Below are positions 1-8,168 of a stretch of DNA of 32,542 nt, piece after piece. Made by a program: the position numbers and the translations under genes. Source of the stretch: Pseudomonadota bacterium (lineage in GTDB: Bacteria > Pseudomonadota > Gammaproteobacteria > Burkholderiales > Thiobacillaceae); NCBI GenBank assembly GCA_021826065.1, contig JAKADY010000036.1, positions 1 to 32,542 of the forward strand, written 5' to 3'. Within the stretch, counting starts at the first letter, position 1; each line of letters opens with the position of its first letter. The notes under the pieces were generated by a model. The model was given only the letters and a program-made list of their open reading frames with translations, had not been told where the DNA came from and searched no databases.

Positions 1-3000
1 AGCCGGCGGATGGCATCCCAGAAGCCGACGTAGGTGGCGGGGCAGGAGCGGGGGGTCTTGCCGATGGGGGTCTGGTCCACCTCCAGCACGCGCTGTACGC
101 CCTCCCAGCCGAGGATGGCCCGGCAGCCCCGCAGTTCTGGACGGACCGCGGGGCTGCGCTTGCGCCCGTCCGAGGCAGTTCTGGCCTGCAACAGTCGTTC
201 GAGGCCAGCGTGCAGGACCTCTCGCACCAGGGTGGACTTGCCCGAGCCCGACACACCGGTGACGCAGACCAGACGGCCCAGCGGGACCGAGACGTCGATG
301 TCGCGCAGGTTGTTTAGCCGCGCGCCCTGGATACGCAACGCGGGTGTGTCGGCGTCCACCGGACGCCGCGGCCTAGAGGGGTGGGGGGGCGGTGCGCGCA
401 GCATGCGGCCGGTGGCGGATTCGGGACAGGCCATGATGTGCGCGGGCGGCCCGGCCGCCACCACCCGGCCGCCATCGCGCCCGGCGCCGGGGCCCAGCTC
501 GATGACGTGCTCGGCGCGGCGTATGGTCTCCTCGTCGTGTTCCACCACGACGATGGTGTTGCCCTTGCCCTCCAGACGGGCGAGGGTGGTGAGCAGCCGC
601 GTGTTGTCGCGCGGGTGCAGCCCGATGGTGGGCTCGTCGAGGATGTAGCACACCCCGCGCAGGTTGGAGCCGAGCTGGGCGGCGAGCCGGATGCGCTGGG
701 CCTCGCCGCCGGAGAGCGTCGGTGCGGCGCGGTCCAGGCTGAGGTAGGCGAGCCCCACCTCGGCAAGAAAGCGCAGGCGCAGGCGGATCTCGGGCAGGAC
801 GTCGCGGGCGATCTCGGCCTCGCGGCCGGAAAGATCGAGGGCCTCGAAGCGCTGTGCGGCCTCGGCGACGGTCAGGGCCGAGTATTGGGCAATCGAGGCG
901 TCACGCCAGGTCACCGCCAGGGCTTCAGGGTTGAGCCGCGCGCCCTTGCAGGCCGGACAGGGCGGCGCGTGGCGCAGCGCCGCGGCCTGCCAGGCCTCCT
1001 CCTCGCCGGTCTGCCCGGCATCGAATTCCGGCAGGGTGAGGCCGGTGCCGTAGCAGCTCGGACACCAGCCATGCTTGGAGTTGTAGGAGAACAGCCTGGG
1101 GTCCGGCTCGGGGAAGCTGCGGCCGCAGCCGGGACAGGCCCGTTTGACCGAAAAGGCCACCTCGCGCCCGCCGCTGGGCAGCACCTTGACCACGCCGCGG
1201 CCGTAGGCGAGCGCCTGGGCCAGCATTTCCTTGAGGGCGTGCTCGTGTTCCGGCACCACGCGCAGCCGGCCCAGGGGCAGGTCTATGGTGTGCTCGCGAT
1301 AGCGCGACAGTTCCGGCCAGGGGTCGGTGGGGGTGAGCTCGCCGTCCACCCGCAGCAGGGTGTAGCCCTTGTTGCGGGCCCACTGCGCGAGCTCGCGATA
1401 GAGCCCCTTGCGCACGGTGATGAGTGGGGCGAGGAGCTGCACCTCGCCGCCGCGGTAGTCGCTGGCGATGCGCGCGAGGATGGCCTCGCGGCTCTGCGGC
1501 GCGATGGGTATGCGGCACTCCGGGCAGTGTTGCACGCCCAGCTTGACGAAGAGCAGGCGCAGGTAGTGGTGGATCTCGGTGAGCGTGCCCACCGTGCTCT
1601 TCCAGCCGCCGCGGCTCACCCGCTGCTCGATCGCCACGGTGGGTGGGATGTTGAGCACGGCGTCGACGTCCGGACGCGCCGCCGGCTGCACCAGGCTGCG
1701 GGCGTAGGCGTTGAGCGACTCCAGGTAACGCCGCTGGCCCTCGTGGAACAGGATGTCGAAGGCCACGGTGGACTTGCCCGAACCGGACAGCCCCGTGATC
1801 ACCGTGAAGCGGCCGTGCGGGATGCAGAGGTCTATGCCCTTGAGGTTGTGCTCACGGGCGTGCAGGACCTGGATGGCGTCCGGCCGGGCCGCGGGCGCCT
1901 GGTCCTTGTATGGGGGTTCACAAACGCCCAAGGGGGCGTCATGCTGCTCGCCCTCCCCCTCGAGGGGGGAGGGAAGGGGTGGGGCAAGGCGCGTCGACGC
2001 GGCGAGATATTCCCGCAGCGCCCGGCCGGTGTGGCTCGCCGGGCAGGCCATGACCTCGCGCTGGGTGCCCTGGCAGACGATCTCGCCGCCGCCCTCGCCG
2101 CCCTCGGGGCCCAGGTCGATGATCCAGTCGGCGGCGGCGATCACGTCCAGGTTGTGTTCGATGACGATCAGCGAGTGGCCGGCGCCGATGAGCCGCCGCA
2201 GGGCCTTCAACAGCCGGGCGATGTCCTCGAAGTGCAGCCCCGTGGTCGGCTCGTCGAACAGGAACAGGGTGGGGCCGGCCTCGCCGCGCTGGGTCTCGGC
2301 CAGGTGCCGGGCCAGCTTCAGGCGCTGTGCCTCGCCTCCGGAGAGGGTGGGCACCGGCTGGCCCAGCCGCAGATAGCCCAGGCCCACCGCCTGTAGCGGT
2401 TCGAGCGCGCGCAGCACCTCCTTGTGGGCGGCGAAGGCGGCGACCGCCTCCTGCACGGTCAGCTCCAGGACCTGCCAGATGTTGCGGGCCACCCCGTCCG
2501 CGCCCAGCCACTCGACCTCCAGCACCTCGGGCCGGAAGCGCTTGCCGTCGCAGTCCGGGCAGCGCAGATAGACGTCGGAGAGGAATTGCATCTCGACGTG
2601 CTCGAAGCCTGAGCCCTGACAGGTGGGGCAGCGCCCGTTGCCGGCGTTGAAGCTGAAGGTCGCCGCGGTGTAGCCGCGCTCGCGGCTCAAGGGTTCGGCG
2701 GCGAAGCGCTTGCGGATGCCGTCCCAGGCCCCGACATAGGTCACGGGGTTGGCGCGCGCCGACTTGCCGATGGCCGACTGATCGACCATGACCACCGCCT
2801 CCAGCCGTTCCCAGCCGATCAGGGCCTCGTGCTCGCCCGGGGCCTCGGTGGGCTCGCCCAGTTGCCGCAGCAGGGCGGGGTAGAGCACGTCCTGGATCAG
2901 AGTGGACTTGCCCGAGCCGGACACGCCCGTCACGCAGACCAGGCGGCGCAGCGGGAAATCCACGGCGATGCCCTTGAGATTGTGCGCACGCGTGCCGACG

Positions 3001-4922
3001 AGGCGCAGGCGCGGCGTGTCGGGTTCGGGCGGGTGCGGCGGCTCGCGGCTGACCTGTCGCTCTCCGGCGAGGTAGAAGCCGGTGAGCGAGCGCGCGTCGT
3101 GCAGGATCGCCTCGGGTGTGCCGAAGAACACGACCTCGCCGCCGCGCTCCCCGGGGCCCGGCCCCATGTCCAGGATGAGATCGGCGGCGCGCATCAGCTG
3201 CGGGTCGTGCTCCACCACGATGAGCGAGTTGCCGGCGGCCTTGAGCCGCTGCAGGATGGCGACGATGCGTTCGATGTCGCGTGGGTGCAGGCCGATGGAG
3301 GGCTCGTCCAGCACGAACAGGGTGTTGGTGAGCGAGGTGCCCAGGGCCGTGGTCAGGTTGATGCGCTGGACCTCGCCGCCGGAGAGGGTGCGTGACTGCC
3401 GGTCCAGGGTCAGATAGCCCAGCCCCACCTCGGTGAGATAGTCCAGCCGGCTCAGGATCTCGCGACGCAGCAGCTCGGTGGCCTGAGCCAACATCGGGGG
3501 CAGGGAAAGGTTGCGGATGAAATCGCGGCAGCGGGCGATGGGCAGGCAGGTGAGCTCGTGGATGTTGAGCCCATTCGCAGTCACTGCCGTGTCCGCGGCA
3601 CTCGAGGCTCCCCTCTCCCACGTGTGGGAGAGGGGATGGGGGTGAGGGAGTCGCCACAGCAGGGCCTCGGGTTTCAGCCGCGCCCCCCGGCAGGCCGGAC
3701 ATTCCGCATAGCTGCGGTATTTCGACAGCAGCACGCGGATGTGCATCTTGTAGCTCTTGGTCTCCAGCCAGTCGAAAAAGCGGCGCACGCCATACCACAC
3801 CCCAGGCCAGGAGGTCTCCCAGTCCACCCACTCCGGTTCGCCCTCCAGCACCCAGCGCCGCTGCGCCTCGGTCAGCTCGCGCCAGGGCACGTCCACCGGA
3901 ACGCCGCGTTTGCGCGCATATTGCATGAGGTCCTGCTGGCACTGCGCATAGCTTTCCGTCTGCCAGGGCTTGACCGCCCCCTGGGCGAGGGTCTTGCCCG
4001 CGTCCGGGACGACCAGGCCGGGGTCGATGCCGATCACACGGCCGAAACCGCGGCAGGTCTCGCAGGCGCCGACCGGCGAGTTGAAGGAGAAGAGGTTGGG
4101 GCTGGCGTCGCGGTAGTGGATGTCGCAGCGGGCGCAGTGCAGGTCGGCGGAGAAGCGCCATACCGCCTGTTCGCTCCCCGAGGGCACTGAAGGGGAGGGG
4201 ACGGCATCGACGACCCAGACGTCGACCCGACCCTGGCCGATGCGCATGGCCGCCTCCAGGGCCTCGGTGAGACGGCCGCGGTTCTCCGCCGTCAGGCGCA
4301 GCCGGTCCTGGATAATGTGCAGGCGCCGGTCCTCGCGCGTGTGGATGCGGTCATAGCCCTGTTGCGCCAGCAGCGCGAGGACCTCGTCCTCGCTGAAGTT
4401 CTCCGGCACCTGCACGGGAAAGGTGATGATGAGCCGCGGGGCGCTGCGGCCCAGACGGTCGTAGAGGCTGGTGCAGATGCTCTGCGGGGTGTCGCGCCTG
4501 ACCGGCTCACCACAGCCGCGGCAATAGAGCTGCGCGGCGCGCGCATAGAGCAGCTTCAGGTGGTCGGTCAGTTCCGTCATGGTGCCCACCGTGGAGCGCG
4601 AGGTGCGCACGGGGTTGACCTGGTCGATGGCGATCGCCGGGGGGATGCCGTCGATGCGGTCCACCTGCGGCCGGTCCTGGCGGTCCAGGAACTGGCGGGC
4701 ATAGGGTGAGAAGGTCTCGACATAGCGCCGCTGGCCTTCGGCATAGAGGGTGTCGAAGGCGAGCGAGCTCTTGCCCGAGCCGGAGACGCCAGTCACCACG
4801 ATGAAGCGGTTGAGCGGCAGCCGCAGTGACAGGTTCTTGAGGTTGTTCTGGCGCGCCCCCTCGATGTGGATGGCGTCTTCGGGAACGCGGGCAGACTCGA
4901 TGTTTCGTGCCGCGGAGGTCAA
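1..4922 (-). CDS. uvrA: Double-length excinuclease ABC subunit A (UvrA-UvrA tandem), 3' end outside window
   Basis: Damage-recognition ATPase of nucleotide excision repair, working with UvrB. About 1640 codons are visible and the frame is open throughout. Two complete UvrA-like halves are fused. Half 1 has Walker A GVSGSGKSS (residues 45-53), a signature LSGGEVQR near 513, a second Walker A near 665, CxxC zinc motifs and LSGGEAQR near 859. After a linker near 960-1005, half 2 repeats the plan: GLSGSGKST near 1042, CPGC/CPSC/CPAC motifs, LSGGEAQRIRL near 1402, and a fourth Walker A near 1555. Roughly the last 250-300 residues lie beyond base 1. Ordinary UvrA is about 940 residues; double-length forms are known in some Proteobacteria. 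The start is inferred as TTG at 4922, because an in-frame TGA lies just upstream and no ATG or GTG precedes the first conserved residues. It starts 4 bases after the neighbour's stop, suggesting coupling. Two palindromic repeats sit in frame inside the gene. Confidence 0.95.
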   Translation of the reverse strand, partial: MTSAARNIESARVPEDAIHIEGARQNNLKNLSLRLPLNRFIVVTGVSGSGKSSLAFDTLYAEGQRRYVETFSPYARQFLDRQDRPQVDRIDGIPPAIAIDQVNPVRTSRSTVGTMTELTDHLKLLYARAAQLYCRGCGEPVRRDTPQSICTSLYDRLGRSAPRLIITFPVQVPENFSEDEVLALLAQQGYDRIHTREDRRLHIIQDRLRLTAENRGRLTEALEAAMRIGQGRVDVWVVDAVPSPSVPSGSEQAVWRFSADLHCARCDIHYRDASPNLFSFNSPVGACETCRGFGRVIGIDPGLVVPDAGKTLAQGAVKPWQTESYAQCQQDLMQYARKRGVPVDVPWRELTEAQRRWVLEGEPEWVDWETSWPGVWYGVRRFFDWLETKSYKMHIRVLLSKYRSYAECPACRGARLKPEALLWRLPHPHPLSHTWERGASSAADTAVTANGLNIHELTCLPIARCRDFIRNLSLPPMLAQATELLRREILSRLDYLTEVGLGYLTLDRQSRTLSGGEVQRINLTTALGTSLTNTLFVLDEPSIGLHPRDIERIVAILQRLKAAGNSLIVVEHDPQLMRAADLILDMGPGPGERGGEVVFFGTPEAILHDARSLTGFYLAGERQVSREPPHPPEPDTPRLRLVGTRAHNLKGIAVDFPLRRLVCVTGVSGSGKSTLIQDVLYPALLRQLGEPTEAPGEHEALIGWERLEAVVMVDQSAIGKSARANPVTYVGAWDGIRKRFAAEPLSRERGYTAATFSFNAGNGRCPTCQGSGFEHVEMQFLSDVYLRCPDCDGKRFRPEVLEVEWLGADGVARNIWQVLELTVQEAVAAFAAHKEVLRALEPLQAVGLGYLRLGQPVPTLSGGEAQRLKLARHLAETQRGEAGPTLFLFDEPTTGLHFEDIARLLKALRRLIGAGHSLIVIEHNLDVIAAADWIIDLGPEGGEGGGEIVCQGTQREVMACPASHTGRALREYLAASTRLAPPLPSPLEGEGEQHDAPLGVCEPPYKDQAPAARPDAIQVLHAREHNLKGIDLCIPHGRFTVITGLSGSGKSTVAFDILFHEGQRRYLESLNAYARSLVQPAARPDVDAVLNIPPTVAIEQRVSRGGWKSTVGTLTEIHHYLRLLFVKLGVQHCPECRIPIAPQSREAILARIASDYRGGEVQLLAPLITVRKGLYRELAQWARNKGYTLLRVDGELTPTDPWPELSRYREHTIDLPLGRLRVVPEHEHALKEMLAQALAYGRGVVKVLPSGGREVAFSVKRACPGCGRSFPEPDPRLFSYNSKHGWCPSCYGTGLTLPEFDAGQTGEEEAWQAAALRHAPPCPACKGARLNPEALAVTWRDASIAQYSALTVAEAAQRFEALDLSGREAEIARDVLPEIRLRLRFLAEVGLAYLSLDRAAPTLSGGEAQRIRLAAQLGSNLRGVCYILDEPTIGLHPRDNTRLLTTLARLEGKGNTIVVVEHDEETIRRAEHVIELGPGAGRDGGRVVAAGPPAHIMACPESATGRMLRAPPPHPSRPRRPVDADTPALRIQGARLNNLRDIDVSVPLGRLVCVTGVSGSGKSTLVREVLHAGLERLLQARTASDGRKRSPAVRPELRGCRAILGWEGVQRVLEVDQTPIGKTPRSCPATYVGFWDAIRR
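1951..1985 (-). repeat. G/C-rich palindromic repeat inside uvrA (inter-half linker)
   Basis: CCCTCCCCCTC faces GAGGGGGGAGGG (one extra G), followed on the plus strand by AAGGGGTGGGGC. Read on the minus strand this matches the repeat at 18885-18918 in head and stem. It is translated as part of the linker between the two UvrA halves (residues including PSPLEGEGE) and leaves the frame intact. Confidence 0.7.
3610..3648 (-). repeat. G/C-rich palindromic repeat inserted in frame in uvrA half 1
   Basis: Perfect 12-bp arms CCCCTCTCCCAC and GTGGGAGAGGGG around GT, followed by GATGGGGGTGAGGG. On the minus strand the order is CCCTCACCCC, a short spacer, then the hairpin, as at 18885-18918. It lies between the conserved zinc-motif residues RLKPEAL and the following NIHELT segment, where most UvrA proteins have only a few residues. 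It adds about 20-25 residues without breaking the frame. Confidence 0.75.
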
Positions 4923-4925
4923 GGG

Positions 4926-5294
4926 TCAGTCAGCCTCGTCCGGCTCGTAGAGGGATTCGAAACGCGCCGCATCCATGTTGTAGACCAGGTAGTCCCCCGC
5001 CTTGTAGTGAGAGACCCCCTCATGGATGGCGATGCTGCCGTCTTGCGCTGCCCGCTCGGCCCACACTGGGGTGACCTTGACGTATTGCCCCGGTCCGACC
5101 GGGCGGTAGGTGCGGGCGAACACCTCGGCATCCACCGTATAGGTATCCCCCTCGTTGCAGACGATCCAATCCCCCTGTTTGCAGCGCTGCACGCCACCCC
5201 GTTTGCGATAGGTGAAGCCATCCGTGTCCAGATCCGGCCGGACGGCGACGACCGGGCGGTTTGCGCTCTCGCGATAGCGACGGCGGGTGGGCAT
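4926..5294 (-). CDS. Small unknown protein with two copies of a GD[WY]-V-N motif
   Basis: 122-residue soluble protein with no signal peptide or membrane segment. I do not recognise a named family. Two stretches resemble each other: residues 34-47 (GVQRCKQGDWIVCN) and 93-106 (GVSHYKAGDYLVYN), each followed by an acidic/aromatic tail containing AEVFARTY or AARFESLY. This suggests a duplicated small beta-rich unit. The ATG at 5294 is chosen because GAGG lies 5 bases upstream; the frame is open further up, but that sequence is low-complexity and Arg-rich and looks non-coding. The gene ends 3 bases before the inferred TTG of uvrA, so the two are probably co-transcribed and perhaps translationally coupled. 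Function cannot be told from the sequence. Confidence 0.75.
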   Translation of the reverse strand: MPTRRRYRESANRPVVAVRPDLDTDGFTYRKRGGVQRCKQGDWIVCNEGDTYTVDAEVFARTYRPVGPGQYVKVTPVWAERAAQDGSIAIHEGVSHYKAGDYLVYNMDAARFESLYEPDEAD

Positions 5295-5610
5295 CAGGTC
5301 CTCGCATGAGAAAAACGGGAGTTTAGCGTCCGGTGCGTGTCGCTGCAGCCAGGTGTATGGGACCCGTATTTGCCGTCGCGTGGTACCGAAACGTGTGAAG
5401 AGAAAATGGCGGCCCACTGCACACCACGATACTCTGGCACAAGGGCAGCCGACACGGGGGCGAGGTGTACCCCCCGAGTCGTCAGATGCCGGGCTGGCAG
5501 CGGTGTTCGAGGAGGAGTAGCCGATCATGGCCGGGTGCTTGTAGGCGAATGGCCTGACAGCCGGGAGGAGATCCATCCTGAGGTGTACGCGTTCGAAGAG
5601 GGTCAGAGCG
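5295..5610. other. Intergenic stretch with no convincing gene
   Basis: Short overlapping frames are open here on both strands, but their products are Arg/Gly/Pro-rich, share no recognisable motif and lack good ribosome binding sites. The region separates the minus-strand uvrA unit from plus-strand genes and probably holds divergent promoters. I could not assign -35/-10 boxes. Confidence 0.4.
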
Positions 5611-5856
5611 ATGACCCGTCTCGCCAGGGATTTGCGGCTGCCGCGTCCCATCCGCGCCGGGGAGGTCAGCGGTGACCGGCTGAGCTTCACCACGCAGAGT
5701 CAGGAGACGCTGGGCAGCCGGGATGCGCTTCGTACCCTGATCTACCGCTATCGTGGCACACTGGAGGGCGACATGATCCGGTTCACCCTGGAGACGAGTG
5801 GCGGCCATTCCGCACTTCCCCCGATTCAGTTCGTCGCCCACCGTAAGCAACCCTGA
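5611..5856 (+). CDS. Small hypothetical protein, possibly a truncated beta-sheet domain
   Basis: 81 residues, preceded by GAGGG at a usable distance from the ATG. The C-terminal 60 residues (GEVSGDRLSF ... YRGTLEGDMIRFTLE ... IQFVAHR) show the alternating 'G-x-V-x-GD-x-[IL]-x-F' pattern seen in small antiparallel beta-sheet domains, which are normally longer and lie in larger secreted proteins. The first 20 residues are Arg-rich and unlike that pattern. It may therefore be a remnant of a longer gene whose 5' part is lost. It ends 9 bases before the next gene. Function unknown. Confidence 0.4.
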   Translation: MTRLARDLRLPRPIRAGEVSGDRLSFTTQSQETLGSRDALRTLIYRYRGTLEGDMIRFTLETSGGHSALPPIQFVAHRKQP

Positions 5857-5865
5857 TTCCCGACT

Positions 5866-7311
5866 ATGGTCACGAAGGATCATCGCGCAGACCACGCAAC
5901 CACCAAGCTCACCTTCCTGGGCGCCGCCCGCGAGGTGACGGGGTCCTGTTTCCTGGTCGAGACGAGGGAGGTGCGCTTCCTGGTCGATTGTGGGCTGTTC
6001 CAGGGCGGTGGCGACGCCGAGGCGAAGAACCGGGCCTTTCCCGCCTTCGACCCGGAGTCCATCGATTTCGTCCTGCTCACCCACGCCCACATCGACCATT
6101 CCGGGCTGCTGCCGCGGCTCACCACCCTGGGCTTTCGCGGACCGGTCTATTGCACCCGGGCCACGGCCGATCTGCTCGGCGTGATGCTACCGGATGCCGC
6201 CTTCATCCAGGAGCGCGAGGCCGAGTGGGCCAACTACGACCGGCGCAAGAAGAACGGTGCGCTCAGGGAAGAGGTTGCCCCGCTCTACACCGTGGCCCAG
6301 GCGCACGCCTGCCTGCGCCGTCTGCAGACGGTCGGCTACGATCAGGAACTGCGTCCGCACCCGCGCGTACGGGTGCGTTTTCGTGATGCCGGCCACATCC
6401 TCGGCTCGGCCATCGTGGAGGTCTGGGTCGAGTCGGACGCAGACACGCGCAAGCTGGTCTTCTCCGGCGACCTGGGCATGCCCGGCCGGCCGGTCGTGAA
6501 CGACCCCACCCCCATCGAGTCGGCCGACTACCTGATCGTCGAATCCACCTACGGCAACCGCCTGCACAAGGGGATGAAGGAGACCCTGGACGAGCTCGCC
6601 CATGCCGTCAGCGACACGCTGGCGCGTAAGCGGGGCAATGTGATCATCCCGGCCTTCGCCGTCGGACGCACGCAGGAGATCCTCTATCTGCTCATGGACC
6701 TCGTACGCCAGGGTCGGCTGCCGCGCAACCTGGCGGTCTTCGTCGATTCCCCCATGGCCAGCGCCGCCACCGAGATCACGCTCAAACATCAGGCCCTGCT
6801 CGACCCCGAGACGCGGGCGCTGCTCGCCTGGTTTCGTGCGAGCCCCGATGCGCCCTATCTGCGGGTGACGGAGGACGTCGAGGACTCCATGGCACTGAAC
6901 AAGATCACCCAGGGGGCCATCATCATCTCCGCCTCCGGCATGTGCGACGCCGGCCGGGTCAAGCACCACCTCAAGTTCAACCTGCCGCGCCCCGAGTGCA
7001 CGGTCATCATCACCGGCTTCCAGGCCAAGGGCACCCTGGGGCGCCAGCTGGTGGACGGGGCGAAGACCGTGCGCATCTTCCGCGAGGAGGTGCCGGTACG
7101 CGCCGACCTCTACACCCTGGGCGGGCTCTCCGCCCATGCCGACCGCGATGCGCTGCTCGCCTGGTTGAGCCACCTGCGCCAGGCGCCACGTCGCGTCTTC
7201 GTGGTGCATGGCGAGGAGGAGACGGCCCTGGGCTTTGGCGAGCTGCTCCGCACGCGCTTCGGCTGGACGGTCGATGTCCCCCAGCCCGGCGCCCGCTACG
7301 ATCTGGCCTGA
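5866..7311 (+). CDS. MBL-fold / beta-CASP RNA-processing exonuclease-like metallohydrolase
   Basis: 481 residues, cytoplasmic. The N-terminal metallo-beta-lactamase fold carries the metal-binding motif HAHIDH (H73, H75, D77, H78), the third-motif histidine in GHILGSA (H177), and FSGDLG near 201-206. The beta-CASP domain follows (VESTYGNR; SGMCDAGRVKHHL; GFQAKGTLGRQL). The C-terminal metal/RNA-specificity motifs SAHADRD (H424) and VHGEEE (H448) are present. Length and motif order match the family related to CPSF-73 and RNase J-like enzymes (COG1236 type), so cleavage of RNA phosphodiester bonds is the likely activity; the substrate is unknown. The ATG has no clear Shine-Dalgarno, but no better start lies before the conserved KLTFLGAAREVTGS. 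Its 3' end overlaps the convergent lipoprotein gene by 16 bases. Confidence 0.92.
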   Translation: MVTKDHRADHATTKLTFLGAAREVTGSCFLVETREVRFLVDCGLFQGGGDAEAKNRAFPAFDPESIDFVLLTHAHIDHSGLLPRLTTLGFRGPVYCTRATADLLGVMLPDAAFIQEREAEWANYDRRKKNGALREEVAPLYTVAQAHACLRRLQTVGYDQELRPHPRVRVRFRDAGHILGSAIVEVWVESDADTRKLVFSGDLGMPGRPVVNDPTPIESADYLIVESTYGNRLHKGMKETLDELAHAVSDTLARKRGNVIIPAFAVGRTQEILYLLMDLVRQGRLPRNLAVFVDSPMASAATEITLKHQALLDPETRALLAWFRASPDAPYLRVTEDVEDSMALNKITQGAIIISASGMCDAGRVKHHLKFNLPRPECTVIITGFQAKGTLGRQLVDGAKTVRIFREEVPVRADLYTLGGLSAHADRDALLAWLSHLRQAPRRVFVVHGEEETALGFGELLRTRFGWTVDVPQPGARYDLA

Positions 7312-7976
7312 GTCGTGGTCGGGCCGTCTTGGGTGCGTTGATCCGGCAGTTGCAGGGTGAGGATCGCCCCCAGGGCCTGGCGGATCTCCGTCAGGGTGAG
7401 GTGACGCATGTTGGGGTAGATGCCCGCCGCGTTCTGGTTGCTCTGGCACAGCAGGCTGCGCACGCCGGGCTGCCGCACTGAGCGCAGGCGAAACTCGGTC
7501 TGGTAATAGATCAGGGTCGGGCCGCTGCTGTCCCCCAGCCCCACCCGCAGCGCGCCCACCGCGGGGAGGGCCGACATCCACACACCGCGCTCGACCCGTA
7601 TTACCGCGAACACGTCCGGCTCGACGCGCTGCACCGTTGAGCGCACGGTATCGATCTCGAGGATGCAATGCGGTTCCTGTTCCTGCACACCATTGCGCGG
7701 CACGACGCGTCCGAACTGCAGGCGCAGGCTGGCCTCGCCCGGCTGGATCTCGAGCGTCTGGTTTAGGATCAGGCGCGTGCCCTCGGGGTAGCGGAAATAG
7801 GGTGACGCCGGGCCAGGGTCCTGAGTGGTCGCACAGCCCGCGAGCAGGCCAATGCCCAAGCCGGCCAGGAGTCCGGTGATGGCCCGTTCGAGGGGTCGCG
7901 AAACCCCTGGGGCCCGCACGAGCCTCCCTTGACGCGCCGTGACGGCGGCGGCTCGCGCTATGGGGTGAGATCGCAT
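7296..7976 (-). CDS. Putative outer-membrane lipoprotein of unknown function
   Basis: 226 residues from ATG at 7976 (AGGAAG upstream). It has a hydrophobic segment ending in a lipobox, LLAGC, with the modified cysteine at about residue 48. The N-region before the hydrophobic core is long (about 31 residues). A GTG at 7919, with GGGAGG just upstream but only 3 bases away, would give a more usual signal peptide and is a real alternative. The mature part is soluble and beta-rich, with two later cysteines (EPHCILEID; SLLCQSNQN). I do not recognise the family. It is convergent with the metallohydrolase gene and divergent from the cytochrome gene at 8169. Confidence 0.8.
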   Translation of the reverse strand: MRSHPIARAAAVTARQGRLVRAPGVSRPLERAITGLLAGLGIGLLAGCATTQDPGPASPYFRYPEGTRLILNQTLEIQPGEASLRLQFGRVVPRNGVQEQEPHCILEIDTVRSTVQRVEPDVFAVIRVERGVWMSALPAVGALRVGLGDSSGPTLIYYQTEFRLRSVRQPGVRSLLCQSNQNAAGIYPNMRHLTLTEIRQALGAILTLQLPDQRTQDGPTTTQARS

Positions 7977-8063
7977 GGGGTTGTTGCTTCCTTGCAGATG
8001 GGTCTCAAACGACGGATCAAGATCGGGGTGTGAATCGGGCGAGCCCGACGAAATGTTCTGTAA

Positions 8064-8081
8064 AATCAGAATATGCTGATT
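8064..8081. promoter_or_regulatory. Inverted repeat in a divergent promoter region
   Basis: AATCAG and CTGATT are perfect 6-bp arms around AATATG, in the AT-rich gap between the lipoprotein gene (minus) and the cytochrome c gene (plus). A 9-bp direct repeat, AGATTAACC, follows at 8107-8115 and 8120-8128. The position suits an operator. No regulator can be named and -35/-10 boxes are ambiguous. Confidence 0.35.
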
Positions 8082-8168
8082 CTTGCGGCAAGCCAAAGAC
8101 AATTAGAGATTAACCTCAAAGATTAACCCTTTACCCACCGACCAACCAACCTCTCCAAGGAGCACACG

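Noticed and set aside
381-2396. Long plus-strand open frame (671 codons)
   Set aside because: It is antisense to uvrA, whose minus-strand frame shows conserved ABC and zinc motifs. The plus-strand product has no motif and is explained by high GC.
1939-4161. Long minus-strand open frame (740 codons)
   Set aside because: It is out of frame with the uvrA reading, is Arg/Ala/Pro-rich and carries no conserved motif.
4178-4205. Possible third repeat copy inside uvrA (CTCCCCGAGGGCACTGAAGG region)
   Set aside because: Only a short, imperfect G/C dyad; it lacks the CCCTCACCCC head of the family.
6187-7668. 493-codon minus-strand frame
   Set aside because: Antisense to the MBL-fold gene, which has all its metal-binding motifs on the plus strand.
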